Notes under the pieces: model-generated
Databases searched by the model: none
What the model was told of the DNA's origin: nothing
What the model saw: only the letters and a program-made list of their open reading frames with translations
In this document: piece after piece, positions 1 to 11,045 of the stretch
Numbering within the stretch: the stretch's first letter is position 1
Layout of the letters: each line of letters starts with the position of its first letter
Assembly (NCBI RefSeq): GCF_024169515.1
Contig: NZ_JAMKCQ010000001.1
Location: 4,526,001-4,590,000 of the forward strand
Source: Erwinia aphidicola
GTDB lineage: Bacteria > Pseudomonadota > Gammaproteobacteria > Enterobacterales > Enterobacteriaceae
Length of the DNA: 64,000 bases
Direction of reading: 5' to 3'
Program-made: the position numbers and the translations under genes

Positions 1-18
1 TGCTTTCTTATTGTTTTT

Positions 19-150
19 TTATCCCCTAAGAAGATATGAAAAAATAATATTGTCAGCATACTTTTTGTAAGCGTCATTATTGATGATTTCAAGTGACCAG
101 CTAAGATCAACCAGACCTTTATCGTTTTCCAGTATTGGTTTTCTGACTGA
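19..150 (-). pseudogene. 3' fragment of an unidentified gene
   Basis: A minus-strand frame of about 43 codons ends in TAA at 19-21 and is closed upstream by an in-frame stop at 151-153. It has no credible start codon or ribosome site. The composition looks protein-like, ending in a Tyr/Lys/Ile-rich stretch (DAYKKYADNIIFSYLLRG). I read it as the tail of a gene whose front was lost next to the insertion-sequence remnant that follows. The family is not recognised. It could be chance. Confidence 0.3.
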
Positions 151-227
151 TTAAGTGATTATCAACCGTGATTTTCATGCGTCTGGAGGCCAGTCATGCA
201 CTGAGCAGTACGCCACTGCCATTTCCT

Positions 228-641
228 GGCACTGTTGCAAAGTTCGCGATGAGGTAGCCTTTTGTCTTATTAATAGGCCTCACATTTCAAAAATTCTGCT
301 TATCAGACGCATTTCGCCCAGGCGGGCAACGACCTTCGCATTTGAGTAACGCAGCGCACGTCCATAGTTAGGCGCTTTATCCGTGTTAATGGAGCGTGGG
401 AACTGTCACTTCTTCACGTTATTGAAGATTTTACCCAAGAACCGGTATGCCGCCTTGCTGTTACGACGCTGGGAGAGGTAAAAATCGACAGTGCGGCCCA
501 TGCTGTCAACTGTGCAGTACCGGCGAACCGCCCATAGGATGATGTCTCTCTGAAAATGCCGGCCTTTGAATAGGTTCATGTGTTACTCCATCAGCAAATG
601 GGGCGATCAGTCTATCACCTACAGATTTTTGCAACAGAGCC
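228..641 (-). mobile_element. Internally deleted IS6-family (IS26-like) element
   Basis: The element is bounded by GGCACTGTTGCAAA at 228-241 and the inverted copy TTTGCAACAGAGCC at 628-641 (one mismatch), the terminal repeats typical of IS6/IS26. The flanking 8-mers CATTTCCT (220-227) and CATTTACT (642-649) match at 7 of 8 positions, which fits the family's 8-bp target duplication. Only 414 bp remain of an element usually near 820 bp. The transposase inside has lost two internal blocks and carries a stop, so the element cannot move by itself. Confidence 0.9.
280..579 (-). pseudogene. IS26-like transposase remnant
   Basis: The minus-strand reading starts MNLFKGRHFQRDIILWAVRR, essentially the start of IS26-type transposases. 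It then jumps straight to the middle of the DDE domain (TVDFYLSQRRNSKAAYRFLG), hits an in-frame TGA after NNVKK, continues with INTDKAPNYGRAL, and jumps again to the C-terminal GEMRLISRIFEM. Most of the helix-turn-helix region, the first catalytic Asp region and the region holding the final catalytic Glu are gone. The family match is by recall of the IS26 protein. The element is clearly inactive. Confidence 0.87.
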
Positions 642-659
642 CATTTACTGGCCTTGGCC

Positions 660-974
660 TCATTCTGGCGCTGTCATTTCAGAGACTTCATGCTGGAAAA
701 CGTAAGGGTCTGACAGCAGCTGGAACTGCTCATCATCCGGGTAGGTCACCGCCACGTGATAATCCTCACCCGCGAATGCTTTTACTGCCGTGAGGTCTAA
801 CCAGTAAGTCGCGAGGAAGAAATGCTCCCACTCGCCCTGAGTTGCGCGCCGGACAAATGCTCCCTGATTTCCGGGGGTGTTTTGAGAGTGTTCAATACCG
901 GTTTTCTGCAGGTGTGCGCTGAAGCCTTCGGCATGTTTGAGAGGCACGCAGCCGTGCCAGGTTCTGACGATCAT
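660..974 (-). CDS. Antibiotic-biosynthesis-monooxygenase-like (ABM fold) small protein
   Basis: A 104-residue cytoplasmic protein opening MIVRTWHG, a start typical of dimeric alpha-beta barrel proteins of the ABM superfamily. These are cofactor-free monooxygenases and haem- or quinone-active proteins. Features are an N-terminal beta strand, an aromatic central stretch (EWEHFFLATYWLD) and a C-terminal strand near HVAVTYPDDEQF. The start ATG follows AGGA at a normal distance. It lies 19 bp downstream of the DUF1275 membrane protein gene on the same strand, so the two are probably co-transcribed. Substrate and reaction cannot be told from sequence. Confidence 0.7.
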   Translation of the reverse strand: MIVRTWHGCVPLKHAEGFSAHLQKTGIEHSQNTPGNQGAFVRRATQGEWEHFFLATYWLDLTAVKAFAGEDYHVAVTYPDDEQFQLLSDPYVFQHEVSEMTAPE

Positions 975-993
975 GGGCTATTCCTTTTTTTCA

Positions 994-1725
994 TCAATCC
1001 TTATTCTTATGCAGCATGTTGTGCAATGCCAGCATAATCACACATATCCCTACAAATATCAGAAACCCATATCCCAGCAGATGGAACAGCCAGATACCCG
1101 CCACTCCACCGAAAAGAAATGCCCCTAACGTCGAGGCGTGCAGCCTGAGCCTTTCAAGATATAGCGGGGCATCTTTAGGGGATTCTTTGCGTCTGACCAC
1201 ATCAAATAACATGGCCAACTCTATACCTATATCCGTAGACGTTCCTGAAATATGCGTTGTTCTGACTCGTGCGTTGGATATTCGCGTTACCACGGCGTTC
1301 TGTAATCCCATCAGAAAACTCAGGCTCAGGATAAGTATGACGCCTGCTGAAACAGGTTTCAGCCAGATTTCAACCATACCCAGTACGACAAGGCCAATCC
1401 CCTCACAAATGATGTTCACGGCATAAACCGCGCGCATGTTTCTTCTGCGACCCGCATTGATCATAAAGGTAGAGACTGCTGAGCCGGCGATGAAGATACA
1501 GACAATTTCGAAAAAGAAAATGCCGGGTGCAAGGTTGGCTTTAGCAAGGTGATCCGATAGAGAAGAGACGTTACCGGTCATGTTGGCAGAGAAAAAGCCC
1601 ACAACTTCAAAGGCTGCTGTGTTCAGGGCTCCGGCAACCGCAGCTAGCGTGCAGGCAAGTTTGGTATCTGCACTGTTGCTACGTAGATTTTCAGTACTAA
1701 TTAACATAGAAGCAGCCGCGTTCAA
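994..1725 (-). CDS. DUF1275 (YoaK-type) membrane protein
   Basis: A roughly 240-residue protein with about six hydrophobic segments, starting around residue 25 with an Ala-rich helix. The motif FFSANMTGNV is the hallmark of DUF1275/YoaK inner-membrane proteins, whose function is unknown. The start is uncertain: a TTG at 1725 has AGGA nine bases upstream, while the first ATG (1707) has no ribosome site. It is probably the first gene of a two-gene unit with the ABM-fold gene downstream. It lies in the accessory segment next to the icd 3' end. Confidence 0.75.
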   Translation of the reverse strand: MNAAASMLISTENLRSNSADTKLACTLAAVAGALNTAAFEVVGFFSANMTGNVSSLSDHLAKANLAPGIFFFEIVCIFIAGSAVSTFMINAGRRRNMRAVYAVNIICEGIGLVVLGMVEIWLKPVSAGVILILSLSFLMGLQNAVVTRISNARVRTTHISGTSTDIGIELAMLFDVVRRKESPKDAPLYLERLRLHASTLGAFLFGGVAGIWLFHLLGYGFLIFVGICVIMLALHNMLHKNKD

Positions 1726-1955
1726 CTGAGGTCATCCTATGTTCCGCTCATTTCAAATCAGGAACAAGACCACAAACTGAAAAAGGAAAATGCTCCGGTT
1801 GCCTAAAGCATTGCTGGCGAACGATCTTCACAGGTGCGCAGTTCCGAAAACGCACGCCAGAGTGACAGATGCCTGTCTGTTCATTCATACATACTGATTG
1901 AATGTCCACTTATTGTACTACTTCAGCTCAGCTTATGATTGAAGGGGTAGTTATA

Positions 1956-2123
1956 ATGACTCTCAAGTCAATTCCCACTTCAGAACTTCCAGCAAGATTT
2001 CGCTGATGTCAGTGCCGCTATCGCAAGGCTCGTGCAAAAGCTAAGACATCTGATTCAGAACACCGAATTTTCGACACTTATGAGTATGGGTATCAGTGCT
2101 GGTCTTTCCCGGTAAAGACCTAA
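1956..2123 (+). pseudogene. Small basic Cys-containing ORF interrupted by an in-frame TGA
   Basis: ATG at 1956 follows an AGGGG ribosome site. It reads 16 codons (MTLKSIPTSELPARFR), meets TGA at 2004-2006, then stays open for 38 more codons to TAA at 2121. The second part is basic and contains CQCRYRKARAKAK and later YEYGYQCWSFPVK. The protein-like composition on both sides of the stop suggests a small gene of about 55 residues with a nonsense mutation. I do not recognise the family. Two unrelated short frames is the alternative. Confidence 0.35.
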
Positions 2124-2295
2124 AAGTAAAATCAAACGCGGGCGCAGTACCGGTTTTTTTGGCCTGACTTTCCTCCCCTTCTACCTGATACTTGCTCTGT
2201 ACTCATCGAATTATATTAAAGTTTTTCCTAACGCGAGGAGAGTGCTCACGCAGCTTAGGCTGTGTTTGGATTACCTTTCCCTTGCACGAATTTAT

Positions 2296-2316
2296 GCCTG
2301 TGTAACGCAGGCTTTT
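2296..2316 (+). terminator. Candidate intrinsic terminator
   Basis: GCCTG, seven-base loop, CAGGC, then four T. The stem is short, so this is a weak candidate. It lies downstream of the broken small ORF at 1956-2123. Confidence 0.4.
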
Positions 2317-2462
2317 ATCTGCATCTAACGACTTGAGCGAGAGAGGTGCAAAATCGGAACGATGAAGATTAATCATAGTAGCACGCTATCTAATAGCGCA
2401 TTAATGAACTACCTTAAAGAAAGGATCCATTGCTGGTTCCATTTAGGGTGCAGATTATACCG

Positions 2463-2487
2463 CCGGCAGCTTGCCGGTTTTTTTTTT
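2463..2487 (+). terminator. Intrinsic terminator with long T tract
   Basis: CCGGCA-GCT-TGCCGG followed by ten T is a textbook Rho-independent terminator on the plus strand. No gene is evident just upstream, so it may end a noncoding transcript. Confidence 0.75.
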
Positions 2488-2527
2488 GCCTAAAATTGCA
2501 ATTATAACTGGCACTACTAAACTCAAA

Positions 2528-2567
2528 TTGACACAAGATAGTGTCAACCTCATAGAGCCATGGCTCT
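2528..2567. promoter_or_regulatory. Two adjacent inverted repeats between terminators
   Basis: TTGACAC (2528-2534) pairs with GTGTCAA (2541-2547). Seven bases on lies the perfect palindrome AGAGCCATGGCTCT (2554-2567). Both lie between the terminators at 2463-2487 and 2585-2614. They could be operator sites or stems of a small RNA; the sequence does not decide which. Confidence 0.4.
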
Positions 2568-2584
2568 GCGTAACAAGGATTTTC

Positions 2585-2614
2585 GCCCGCCATAACTTTT
2601 GCGGGCAATTTTTT
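2585..2614 (+). terminator. Intrinsic terminator
   Basis: GCCCGC, ten-base loop, GCGGGC, then AATTTTTT on the plus strand. It faces the convergent end of icd at 2927. No protein gene is seen between it and the previous terminator. The remaining stretch 2615-2926 holds no gene I can support. Confidence 0.7.
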
Positions 2615-2926
2615 GCATGTTTTTTAGTGCCACATTAGACTGGTTTTACTTGCGCATCACCTGCGCAATTGTTACCTGGTAAGAGATTTATCTCTATCAA
2701 TCGCGAGCGGTTCAGAGCCTCTACTTAGTTCATTTAGGGCATGCAACGTCGCAAGCTGTGCATGGCGAGCTCCATCACAACCACGTTCAATAAAGCCAGA
2801 TTATATAGAACTGTAATTAGGCTGAGTTTTATACAGTTTGGGGAAGGGTTGTGGGGACGTTTAGAGGAAAAGTTTTCTCGGGGTGAAACGATGGCGGGAA
2901 CACGCGGTCCCCGCCGACAAACACCA

Positions 2927-4177
2927 TTACATGTGTTTGATCATCGCGTCGCCAAACTCTGAAGATTTCAGCAGCTTAGCGCCGTCCATCAGGCGCTCAA
3001 AGTCATAGGTCACGGTTTTGGCAGCGATTGCGCCTTCCATGCCTTTAACGATCAGGTCTGCAGCTTCGAACCACTCCATATGGCGCAGCATCATCTCTGC
3101 GGACAGGATAACGGAACCTGGGTTCACTTTATCCTGGCCTGCATACTTAGGTGCGGTGCCGTGGGTGGCTTCGAACAGGGCACATTCGTCACCGATGTTT
3201 GCACCCGGAGCAATACCGATACCGCCAACCTGCGCCGCCAGGGCGTCAGAAATGTAGTCACCGTTCAGGTTCATACAGGCGATAACGTCATACTCGGCCG
3301 GACGCAGCAGGATCTGCTGCAGGAACGCATCGGCAATCACGTCTTTAACCACGATCTCTTTGCCGGTGTTCGGGTTCTTGATTTTCATCCACGGGCCGCC
3401 ATCGATCAGCTCGCCGCCGAACTCTTCTTTCGCCAACTGGTAACCCCAGTCTTTGAAAGCGCCTTCGGTGAACTTCATGATGTTGCCTTTGTGAACCAGC
3501 GTAACGGAATCACGGTCGTTAGTGATGGCGTATTCGATGGCAGCACGAACCAGGCGTTTGGTGCCTGCTTCAGAGCACGGCTTCACGCCGATACCACACT
3601 GCTCAGGGAAGCGAATTTTCTTCACGCCCATCTCATCACGCAGGAACTTGATGACTTTATCTGCTTCCGCGCTACCCGCTTTCCATTCGATACCTGCATA
3701 GATATCTTCGGAGTTCTCGCGGAAAATGACCATATCGGTCTCTTCCGGGCGTTTAACCGGGCTTGGTGTGCCGGTGTAGTAACGGACAGGACGCAGGCAG
3801 ATGTACAGATCCAGCTGCTGACGCAGGGCAACGTTCAGGGAACGAATACCGCCGCCGACCGGGGTGGTCAGTGGGCCTTTGATGGCTACGCGATATTCTT
3901 TAATCAGTTCGAGAGTTTCTTCTGGCAGCCAAACATCCTGGCCATAAAGCTCTACCGATTTCTCACCGGTATAAATTTCCATCCAGGAAATCTTACGCTC
4001 ACCGTTGTAAGCCTTCTGCACAGCGGCATCGACAACTTTAATCATCACTGGAGACACGTCAACGCCAATGCCATCACCTTCGATAAACGGGATGATTGGA
4101 TTGTTTGGTACGTTGAGTTTTCCCTGGACCAGGGTGATTTTCTGACCTTCCGCCGGAACAACTACTTTGCTTTCCAT
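2927..4177 (-). CDS. icd: Isocitrate dehydrogenase (NADP+)
   Basis: Converts isocitrate to 2-oxoglutarate with NADP+ in the TCA cycle. The protein is 416 residues, the same length as the E. coli enzyme. The substrate-binding and regulatory serine is Ser113 in [13 protein letters not shown]; in E. coli this is the residue phosphorylated by AceK. IYAGIEW and the nucleotide-binding HGTAPKYAG region are present. The ATG is preceded by GGAGAGG. It is divergent from rluE. The 3' end of icd is a known integration target for lambdoid elements such as e14 in E. coli, and here accessory DNA lies directly beyond it. Confidence 0.98.
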   Translation of the reverse strand: MESKVVVPAEGQKITLVQGKLNVPNNPIIPFIEGDGIGVDVSPVMIKVVDAAVQKAYNGERKISWMEIYTGEKSVELYGQDVWLPEETLELIKEYRVAIKGPLTTPVGGGIRSLNVALRQQLDLYICLRPVRYYTGTPSPVKRPEETDMVIFRENSEDIYAGIEWKAGSAEADKVIKFLRDEMGVKKIRFPEQCGIGVKPCSEAGTKRLVRAAIEYAITNDRDSVTLVHKGNIMKFTEGAFKDWGYQLAKEEFGGELIDGGPWMKIKNPNTGKEIVVKDVIADAFLQQILLRPAEYDVIACMNLNGDYISDALAAQVGGIGIAPGANIGDECALFEATHGTAPKYAGQDKVNPGSVILSAEMMLRHMEWFEAADLIVKGMEGAIAAKTVTYDFERLMDGAKLLKSSEFGDAMIKHM

Positions 4178-4275
4178 TAACCTCTCCTATCGAGCGCTTT
4201 TTTGTTAATGATTTGTAAGATGCGCGTCAATACTACTTGAATATTGACTCCGCGCCAATCTTCTCGGGTTTGCGG

Positions 4276-4281
4276 TATAAT
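4276..4281 (+). promoter_or_regulatory. -10 element upstream of rluE
   Basis: A perfect TATAAT lies 28 bp before the rluE ATG at 4310. No good -35 is visible at 17 bp. The position argues that translation starts at 4310 and not at the in-frame codons at 4244 or 4280, which lie upstream of or overlap the box. Confidence 0.5.
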
Positions 4282-4309
4282 GCGCCTATTGTTACCAAGT
4301 GCAAAGACT

Positions 4310-4936
4310 ATGCGAAAAACTCCCGTTACGAATCACCGCCTTAAACGTTTCAGCCAGCGTAAAGCCGCACCGATCGTGGACAAAGGCCCGCGTACCGTGG
4401 TGCTGTTTAATAAGCCTTTTGACGTGCTGCCACAGTTCACGGATGAAGCCGGGCGCGCCACGCTGAAGGATTATGTTCCGCTGCCGGGTATCTACGCCGC
4501 CGGGCGTCTTGACCGCGACAGCGAGGGGCTGATGGTGCTGACCAACGATGGCGCACTGCAGGCGAAGCTTACGCAGCCGGGTAAACGCACCGGGAAAATT
4601 TATTATGTTCAGGTGGAAGGCGACCCGCAGGAGAGCGACATTCAGCCACTGCGCACTGGCGTAAATCTGAAAGATGGCCCTACTCAACCTGCACAGGTAG
4701 AAAAAGTGGCCGCTCCGGAGTGGTTGTGGGATCGTCAACCGCCCATTCGTGAACGCAAGGCCATCCCGACCTGCTGGCTGAAAATCACCCTGTTTGAAGG
4801 GCGCAATCGCCAGGTACGCAGGATGACCGCACATATTGGCTTCCCGACTTTGCGTCTGATCCGCTATTCAATGGGGGCACTGCAACTCAACGGGCTGGCC
4901 CCCGGCGAATGGCGCGATATCAGCAGTGAAATCTGA
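4310..4936 (+). CDS. rluE: 23S rRNA pseudouridine(2457) synthase
   Basis: Isomerises U2457 of 23S rRNA to pseudouridine. It belongs to the RsuA/RluB/E/F family but lacks the S4 domain, like E. coli RluE. The catalytic motif [16 protein letters not shown] carries the conserved Asp. The C-terminal NRQVRRM motif of the family is present. It has 208 residues from the ATG chosen downstream of the -10 box. It is the first gene of the conserved run rluE-nudJ-mnmA-hflD-purB and is divergent from icd. Confidence 0.95.
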   Translation: MRKTPVTNHRLKRFSQRKAAPIVDKGPRTVVLFNKPFDVLPQFTDEAGRATLKDYVPLPGIYAAGRLDRDSEGLMVLTNDGALQAKLTQPGKRTGKIYYVQVEGDPQESDIQPLRTGVNLKDGPTQPAQVEKVAAPEWLWDRQPPIRERKAIPTCWLKITLFEGRNRQVRRMTAHIGFPTLRLIRYSMGALQLNGLAPGEWRDISSEI

Positions 4937-4984
4937 CGACTTCGCGTGTGACAACCCATGCGCTTTAACCTAATGGAGAGCACC

Positions 4985-5458
4985 ATGTTTAAACCGCACG
5001 TAACCGTAGCCACCGTGGTCCAGGCCGAAGGGCTGTTTCTGGTGGTGGAGGAGCGGGTGCGCGGGCGTGCCACGCTGAATCAGCCTGCCGGGCATCTGGA
5101 AGCCGATGAAACGCTGCTGCAGGCCGCCGTTCGCGAACTGTCCGAGGAGACCGGTATTGATGCCGTACCGCAGGCTTTCTTACGCCTGCACCAGTGGATA
5201 GCGCCGGATAACACCCCGTTTTTACGCTTCCTGTTCGCACTCGACCTGCCAAAAGCTGTGGAAACTTATCCGCAGGACCGCGATATCGACCGCTGCTGGT
5301 GGCTGCCGCCGGAGGAGATTATCACTTCGCGCAAGCTGCGTTCGCCGCTGGTGGCGGAAAGCCTGCAGATTTACCTGAGCGCCCCGCGCTACCCGCTGGA
5401 GATCCTCAGCGCCTTCCAGTGGCCGTTTAGCGAGAGTGCGCTGATCGCCGACGCATGA
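4985..5458 (+). CDS. nudJ: Nudix phosphatase NudJ
   Basis: E. coli NudJ hydrolyses nucleoside tri- and diphosphates and thiamine pyrimidine pyrophosphate (HMP-PP). The Nudix box starts at Gly36 (PAGHLEADE) and includes RELSEETG at residues 50-57 with the metal-binding glutamates. It has 157 residues, close to E. coli (153). The start ATG at 4985 follows GGAGAG and gives the family's [10 protein letters not shown]-terminus. An in-frame ATG nine codons upstream lacks such a site. It lies 48 bp after rluE. Confidence 0.95.
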   Translation: MFKPHVTVATVVQAEGLFLVVEERVRGRATLNQPAGHLEADETLLQAAVRELSEETGIDAVPQAFLRLHQWIAPDNTPFLRFLFALDLPKAVETYPQDRDIDRCWWLPPEEIITSRKLRSPLVAESLQIYLSAPRYPLEILSAFQWPFSESALIADA

Positions 5459-5525
5459 TAGAATGCGCCGCAATTTTATCAGAGTCGCCTTTAACGACTC
5501 CTTAAAACTTAAAGTCGGGTAATTC

Positions 5526-6644
5526 ATGTCAAACAGCTCTAATAGCCAAAAAAAAGTGATCGTCGGGATGTCCGGCGGTGTTGACTCCTCCGTTTCCGCC
5601 TGGCTGCTGATGCAGCAGGGCTATCAGGTTGAAGGCCTGTTTATGAAAAACTGGGAGGAGGACGATGGCGAAGAGTACTGCACGGCGGCGGAAGATTTAG
5701 CCGACGCGCAGGCAGTCTGTGACAAACTCGGGATTTATCTGCACACGGTCAACTTTGCCGCCGAATACTGGGACAACGTGTTCGAGCACTTCCTGGCGGA
5801 GTACAAAGCTGGCCGCACGCCAAATCCGGATATTCTCTGCAACAAAGAGATCAAGTTTAAAGCCTTCCTCGAATTTGCCGCCGAAGACCTGGGTGCCGAC
5901 TATATCGCTACCGGTCACTACGTGCGCCGCGCGGATGTGGACGGCAAAAGCCGTCTGCTGCGCGGTCTTGACGGCAACAAAGATCAGAGTTACTTCCTCT
6001 ACACCCTCGGCCATGAGCAGATTGCACAAAGTCTGTTCCCGGTGGGTGAATTAGAGAAACCCGAAGTGCGCCGCATTGCCGAGCAGCTGGAGCTGGTGAC
6101 CGCGAAGAAGAAAGATTCAACCGGTATCTGCTTTATCGGCGAGCGCAAATTTACCGAGTTCCTCGGGCGCTATCTTCCCGCGCAGCCAGGGCCGATTGTT
6201 TCCACAGAGGGCGATACCGTAGGCCAGCATCAGGGGCTGATGTATCATACGCTCGGCCAGCGTAAAGGGCTGGGCATCGGCGGCACTAAAGACGGCAATG
6301 AAGAGCCGTGGTACGTGGTCGATAAAGACGTCGCCGGCAATACGCTGGTGGTGGCGCAGGGCCACGATCACCCGCGCCTGATGTCGGTGGGCCTGATTGC
6401 CCAACAGCTGCACTGGGTTGACCGCGAAGTGCTGAGCGCCCCGCTGCGCTGCATGGTGAAAACCCGCTATCGCCAGGAAGATATCCCCTGCACCGTAACC
6501 CCGATCGATGCAGACCGCATTGAAGTGCGTTTTGACCAGCCGGTTGCCGCAGTGACGCCGGGTCAGTCAGCGGTATTTTATCTCGATGAAGTTTGCCTTG
6601 GTGGCGGCATTATCGAACAGCGCCTGCCGCTGGTAAACGCGTAA
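5526..6644 (+). CDS. mnmA: tRNA-specific 2-thiouridylase
   Basis: Catalyses the ATP-dependent 2-thiolation of the wobble uridine in tRNA-Lys, -Glu and -Gln, receiving sulfur from the Tus relay. The PP-loop GMSGGVDSS is near residue 13. The two catalytic cysteines are Cys105 ([11 protein letters not shown]) and Cys202 (STGICFIGE), matching Cys102 and Cys199 of E. coli. It has 372 residues. A small stem-loop (GAGTCG/CGACTC, about 5482-5500) lies between nudJ and this gene and may reduce read-through. Confidence 0.97.
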   Translation: MSNSSNSQKKVIVGMSGGVDSSVSAWLLMQQGYQVEGLFMKNWEEDDGEEYCTAAEDLADAQAVCDKLGIYLHTVNFAAEYWDNVFEHFLAEYKAGRTPNPDILCNKEIKFKAFLEFAAEDLGADYIATGHYVRRADVDGKSRLLRGLDGNKDQSYFLYTLGHEQIAQSLFPVGELEKPEVRRIAEQLELVTAKKKDSTGICFIGERKFTEFLGRYLPAQPGPIVSTEGDTVGQHQGLMYHTLGQRKGLGIGGTKDGNEEPWYVVDKDVAGNTLVVAQGHDHPRLMSVGLIAQQLHWVDREVLSAPLRCMVKTRYRQEDIPCTVTPIDADRIEVRFDQPVAAVTPGQSAVFYLDEVCLGGGIIEQRLPLVNA

Positions 6645-6668
6645 TTCGGTCCGCATACAGGAGTAAAC

Positions 6669-8713
<2,045 letters not shown>

Positions 8714-8747
8714 CCCCTCCCCACGCGGGCTGGCGCTAGTCAGCCCG

Positions 8748-8782
8748 TGTTAAGCTGCTGTTTATCTGCTTCCTCCTATACT
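8748..8782 (+). promoter_or_regulatory. PhoP box and -10 of the phoPQ promoter
   Basis: The direct repeat TGTTAA-N5-TGTTTA at 8748-8764 matches the PhoP box (T/G)GTTTA-N5-(T/G)GTTTA at 11 of 12 positions. Twelve bases on is a good -10, TATACT (8777-8782). This is the usual layout for PhoP-activated promoters, where the box replaces the -35. It implies positive autoregulation of phoPQ under low Mg2+ or antimicrobial peptides, as in E. coli and Salmonella. No experimental support here. Confidence 0.75.
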
Positions 8783-8834
8783 CAAGGCAGTTTATGCTGT
8801 CGACTCCGGCAGTTCTTTGTTTAAGGATTAGATT

Positions 8835-9503
8835 ATGCGTGTGTTAGTTGTGGAAGATAATCCACTGCTGCGTCATCATCTTGCGGTACAGCTGCGTGAG
8901 ATGGGTCATCAGGTGGACGCCGCCGAGGGCGCGAAAGAAGCTGACTATTTTCTCAATGAGCACACTCCGGATATCACGCTGGTCGACCTCGGCCTGCCTG
9001 ATGAAGACGGCATGGCGATGATCCGCCGCTGGCGCAGCCAGGAAGTGCGTCAGCCGATTCTGGTGCTGACCGCGCGCGACGGCTGGCAGGCAAAGGTCGA
9101 AGCGCTGGAAGCCGGTGCCGATGACTACGTCACTAAACCGTTCCATATCGAAGAAGTGGTGGCGCGCATGCAGGCGCTGATGCGCCGCAATAGCGGGCTG
9201 GCCTCACAGATTATTACCCTGCACCCTTTCCAGGTGGATCTCTCGCGCCGCGAGCTGACCATCAACGACAACCACATTAAGCTGACCGCCTTTGAGTACA
9301 CCATCATCGAAACCCTGATCCGCAATGCCGGAAAAGTGGTGAGTAAAGATTCGCTGATGCTGCAGCTCTACCCCGATGCTGAACTGCGCGAAAGCCACAC
9401 CATCGACGTACTGATGGGGCGCCTGCGCAAAAAAATGCAGGCGGAGCATCCGCTGGAAGTGATCACCACGGTGCGCGGTCAGGGCTACCGCTTCGACCTG
9501 TAA
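8835..9503 (+). CDS. phoP: Response regulator PhoP
   Basis: The OmpR-class response regulator partnered with PhoQ. The receiver domain (about 1-115) has the phospho-acceptor Asp in [12 protein letters not shown] near residue 51 and the conserved Lys in DDYVTKPF. The winged-helix DNA-binding domain (about 125-220) ends in [12 protein letters not shown]. It has 222 residues. It controls Mg2+ uptake, lipid A modification and, in plant-associated relatives, acid and antimicrobial-peptide survival. The stop codon touches the phoQ start. Confidence 0.97.
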   Translation: MRVLVVEDNPLLRHHLAVQLREMGHQVDAAEGAKEADYFLNEHTPDITLVDLGLPDEDGMAMIRRWRSQEVRQPILVLTARDGWQAKVEALEAGADDYVTKPFHIEEVVARMQALMRRNSGLASQIITLHPFQVDLSRRELTINDNHIKLTAFEYTIIETLIRNAGKVVSKDSLMLQLYPDAELRESHTIDVLMGRLRKKMQAEHPLEVITTVRGQGYRFDL

Positions 9504-10967
9504 ATGCGCTTTAGCTGGCGCCGAAGAAAACCGCTCTCGCTGCGGGTCCGTTTCCTGCTTGCTACCGCTGCAGTAGTGTTAACCATGTCTCTCTCCTACG
9601 GCATGGTTGCCGTGGTGGGCTATGTCGTTAGCTTTGATAAGAATACCTACCGCGTTCTGCGCAGCGAAAGTAACCTGTTTTTTACCCTTGCTCAGTGGCA
9701 GGACAATAAGCTCAGTATCGTGCAGCCGGAGCGGATGAGCCTCAATTTTCCGGCGCTGGTGTTTATCTATGACGATCGCGGCAACCTGCTGTGGCAGCAG
9801 CGCGACGTGCCGGATATCCGCAGCAAAATCCGCCGTGAATGGCTGAATAAATCTGACTTTTACGAAATCGATACCAATAACCACACCAGCCGCGAAGTGC
9901 TCGGCAATGACCGTGATGCGCAGAATAAGCTGACCGCCTATGATGACGACGGGGATGACACCTTTACGCACTCGGTGGCGGTTAACCGCTATGAGGCCAC
10001 GGCTAGCCTGCCGGAACTGACCATTGTGGTGGTCGACTCAATCCCGCAGGAGCTTCAGCACTCGGACGTAGTCTGGTCGTGGTTCAGCTATGTCCTGCTG
10101 GCCAACCTGCTGCTGATTATTCCGCTGCTGTGGCTGGCGGCGCACTGGAGCCTGCGCCCGATTGGCGCGCTGGCGGGCCAGGTGCGCGAACTGGAGAGCG
10201 GCAGCCGTGAAACGCTCGATCCCGCGCCGCCGCAGGAGCTGAAAGGGCTGGTGCGCAACCTGAATATGCTGCTGGATAACGAACGTCAGCGCCATACCCG
10301 CTATCGCACGACTCTGAGCGACCTGACCCACAGCCTGAAAACGCCGCTGGCGGTATTGCAGACCACGCTGCGTTCACTGCGCGGTGGGCAGAACCTGTCG
10401 GTGGAGCAGGCTGAGCCAATTATGCTGGAGCAGATCAGCCGTATCTCGCAGCAGATTGGCTATTATCTGCACCGCGCCAGCATGCAGGCGGATCACCACG
10501 CGCTGAAACGCGATCTGCACTCCGTCCCTGCCCTACTCGACAGCCTCTGCTCCGCGCTGAACAAGGTCTATCAGCGCAAAGGCGTGGTGCTGACGCTGGA
10601 TATCTCTCCCGAGCTGATTTTCGTCGGTGAACAGAACGACTTTATGGAAGTGATGGGCAACGTGCTGGATAACGCCTGTAAATACTGCCTGGAGTTTGTG
10701 GAGATAACCGCCCGTCAGACTGACAACTCACTCCACCTGATTGTTGAGGACGATGGCCCCGGCATCCCGGAAAATAAACGCGATCTGGTGTTTATTCGCG
10801 GCCAGCGCGCCGACACCCTGCGCCCCGGCCAGGGGCTGGGCCTGTCGCTGGCACGTGATATTCTGGAACAGTACGCCGGTGATATCATCGCCAGCGCCAG
10901 CCCGTTGGGTGGCGCCCGCATGGAGGTGATCTTCGAGCGCCAGGAGCCGCTGCACAAGCACGAGTAA
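9504..10967 (+). CDS. phoQ: Sensor histidine kinase PhoQ
   Basis: An inner-membrane sensor of Mg2+, low pH and cationic peptides. It has two membrane segments (about 17-43 and 195-217) around a periplasmic PAS-like domain. An acidic run at residues 147-153 (DDDGDD) corresponds to the divalent-cation patch near the membrane. The phospho-accepting histidine is His276 in [10 protein letters not shown], with the N box NACKYC and G boxes DDGPGIP and GQGLGLSLA downstream. It has 487 residues (E. coli 486) and immediately follows phoP. Confidence 0.97.
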   Translation: MRFSWRRRKPLSLRVRFLLATAAVVLTMSLSYGMVAVVGYVVSFDKNTYRVLRSESNLFFTLAQWQDNKLSIVQPERMSLNFPALVFIYDDRGNLLWQQRDVPDIRSKIRREWLNKSDFYEIDTNNHTSREVLGNDRDAQNKLTAYDDDGDDTFTHSVAVNRYEATASLPELTIVVVDSIPQELQHSDVVWSWFSYVLLANLLLIIPLLWLAAHWSLRPIGALAGQVRELESGSRETLDPAPPQELKGLVRNLNMLLDNERQRHTRYRTTLSDLTHSLKTPLAVLQTTLRSLRGGQNLSVEQAEPIMLEQISRISQQIGYYLHRASMQADHHALKRDLHSVPALLDSLCSALNKVYQRKGVVLTLDISPELIFVGEQNDFMEVMGNVLDNACKYCLEFVEITARQTDNSLHLIVEDDGPGIPENKRDLVFIRGQRADTLRPGQGLGLSLARDILEQYAGDIIASASPLGGARMEVIFERQEPLHKHE

Positions 10968-11009
10968 CAGATTTCTGCGTGGTGGTACACAGCAACTGCC
11001 GCGCGCTGT

Positions 11010-11015
11010 TATAAT
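11010..11015 (+). promoter_or_regulatory. -10 element upstream of roxA
   Basis: A perfect TATAAT lies 30 bp before the roxA ATG. No clear -35 is seen. It suggests roxA has its own promoter apart from phoPQ. Confidence 0.4.
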
Positions 11016-11045
11016 CGTTTCACTTTCGCGTTTCAGGAAATCATC

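Noticed and set aside
2741..2962. 73-codon frame beside the icd end
   Set aside because: No protein-like pattern, and it runs into the icd 3' end on the other strand.
3080..4180. 366-codon open frame on the plus strand across icd
   Set aside because: It is fully antisense to a certain icd gene. Such frames arise from codon bias on the other strand, and there is no ribosome site.
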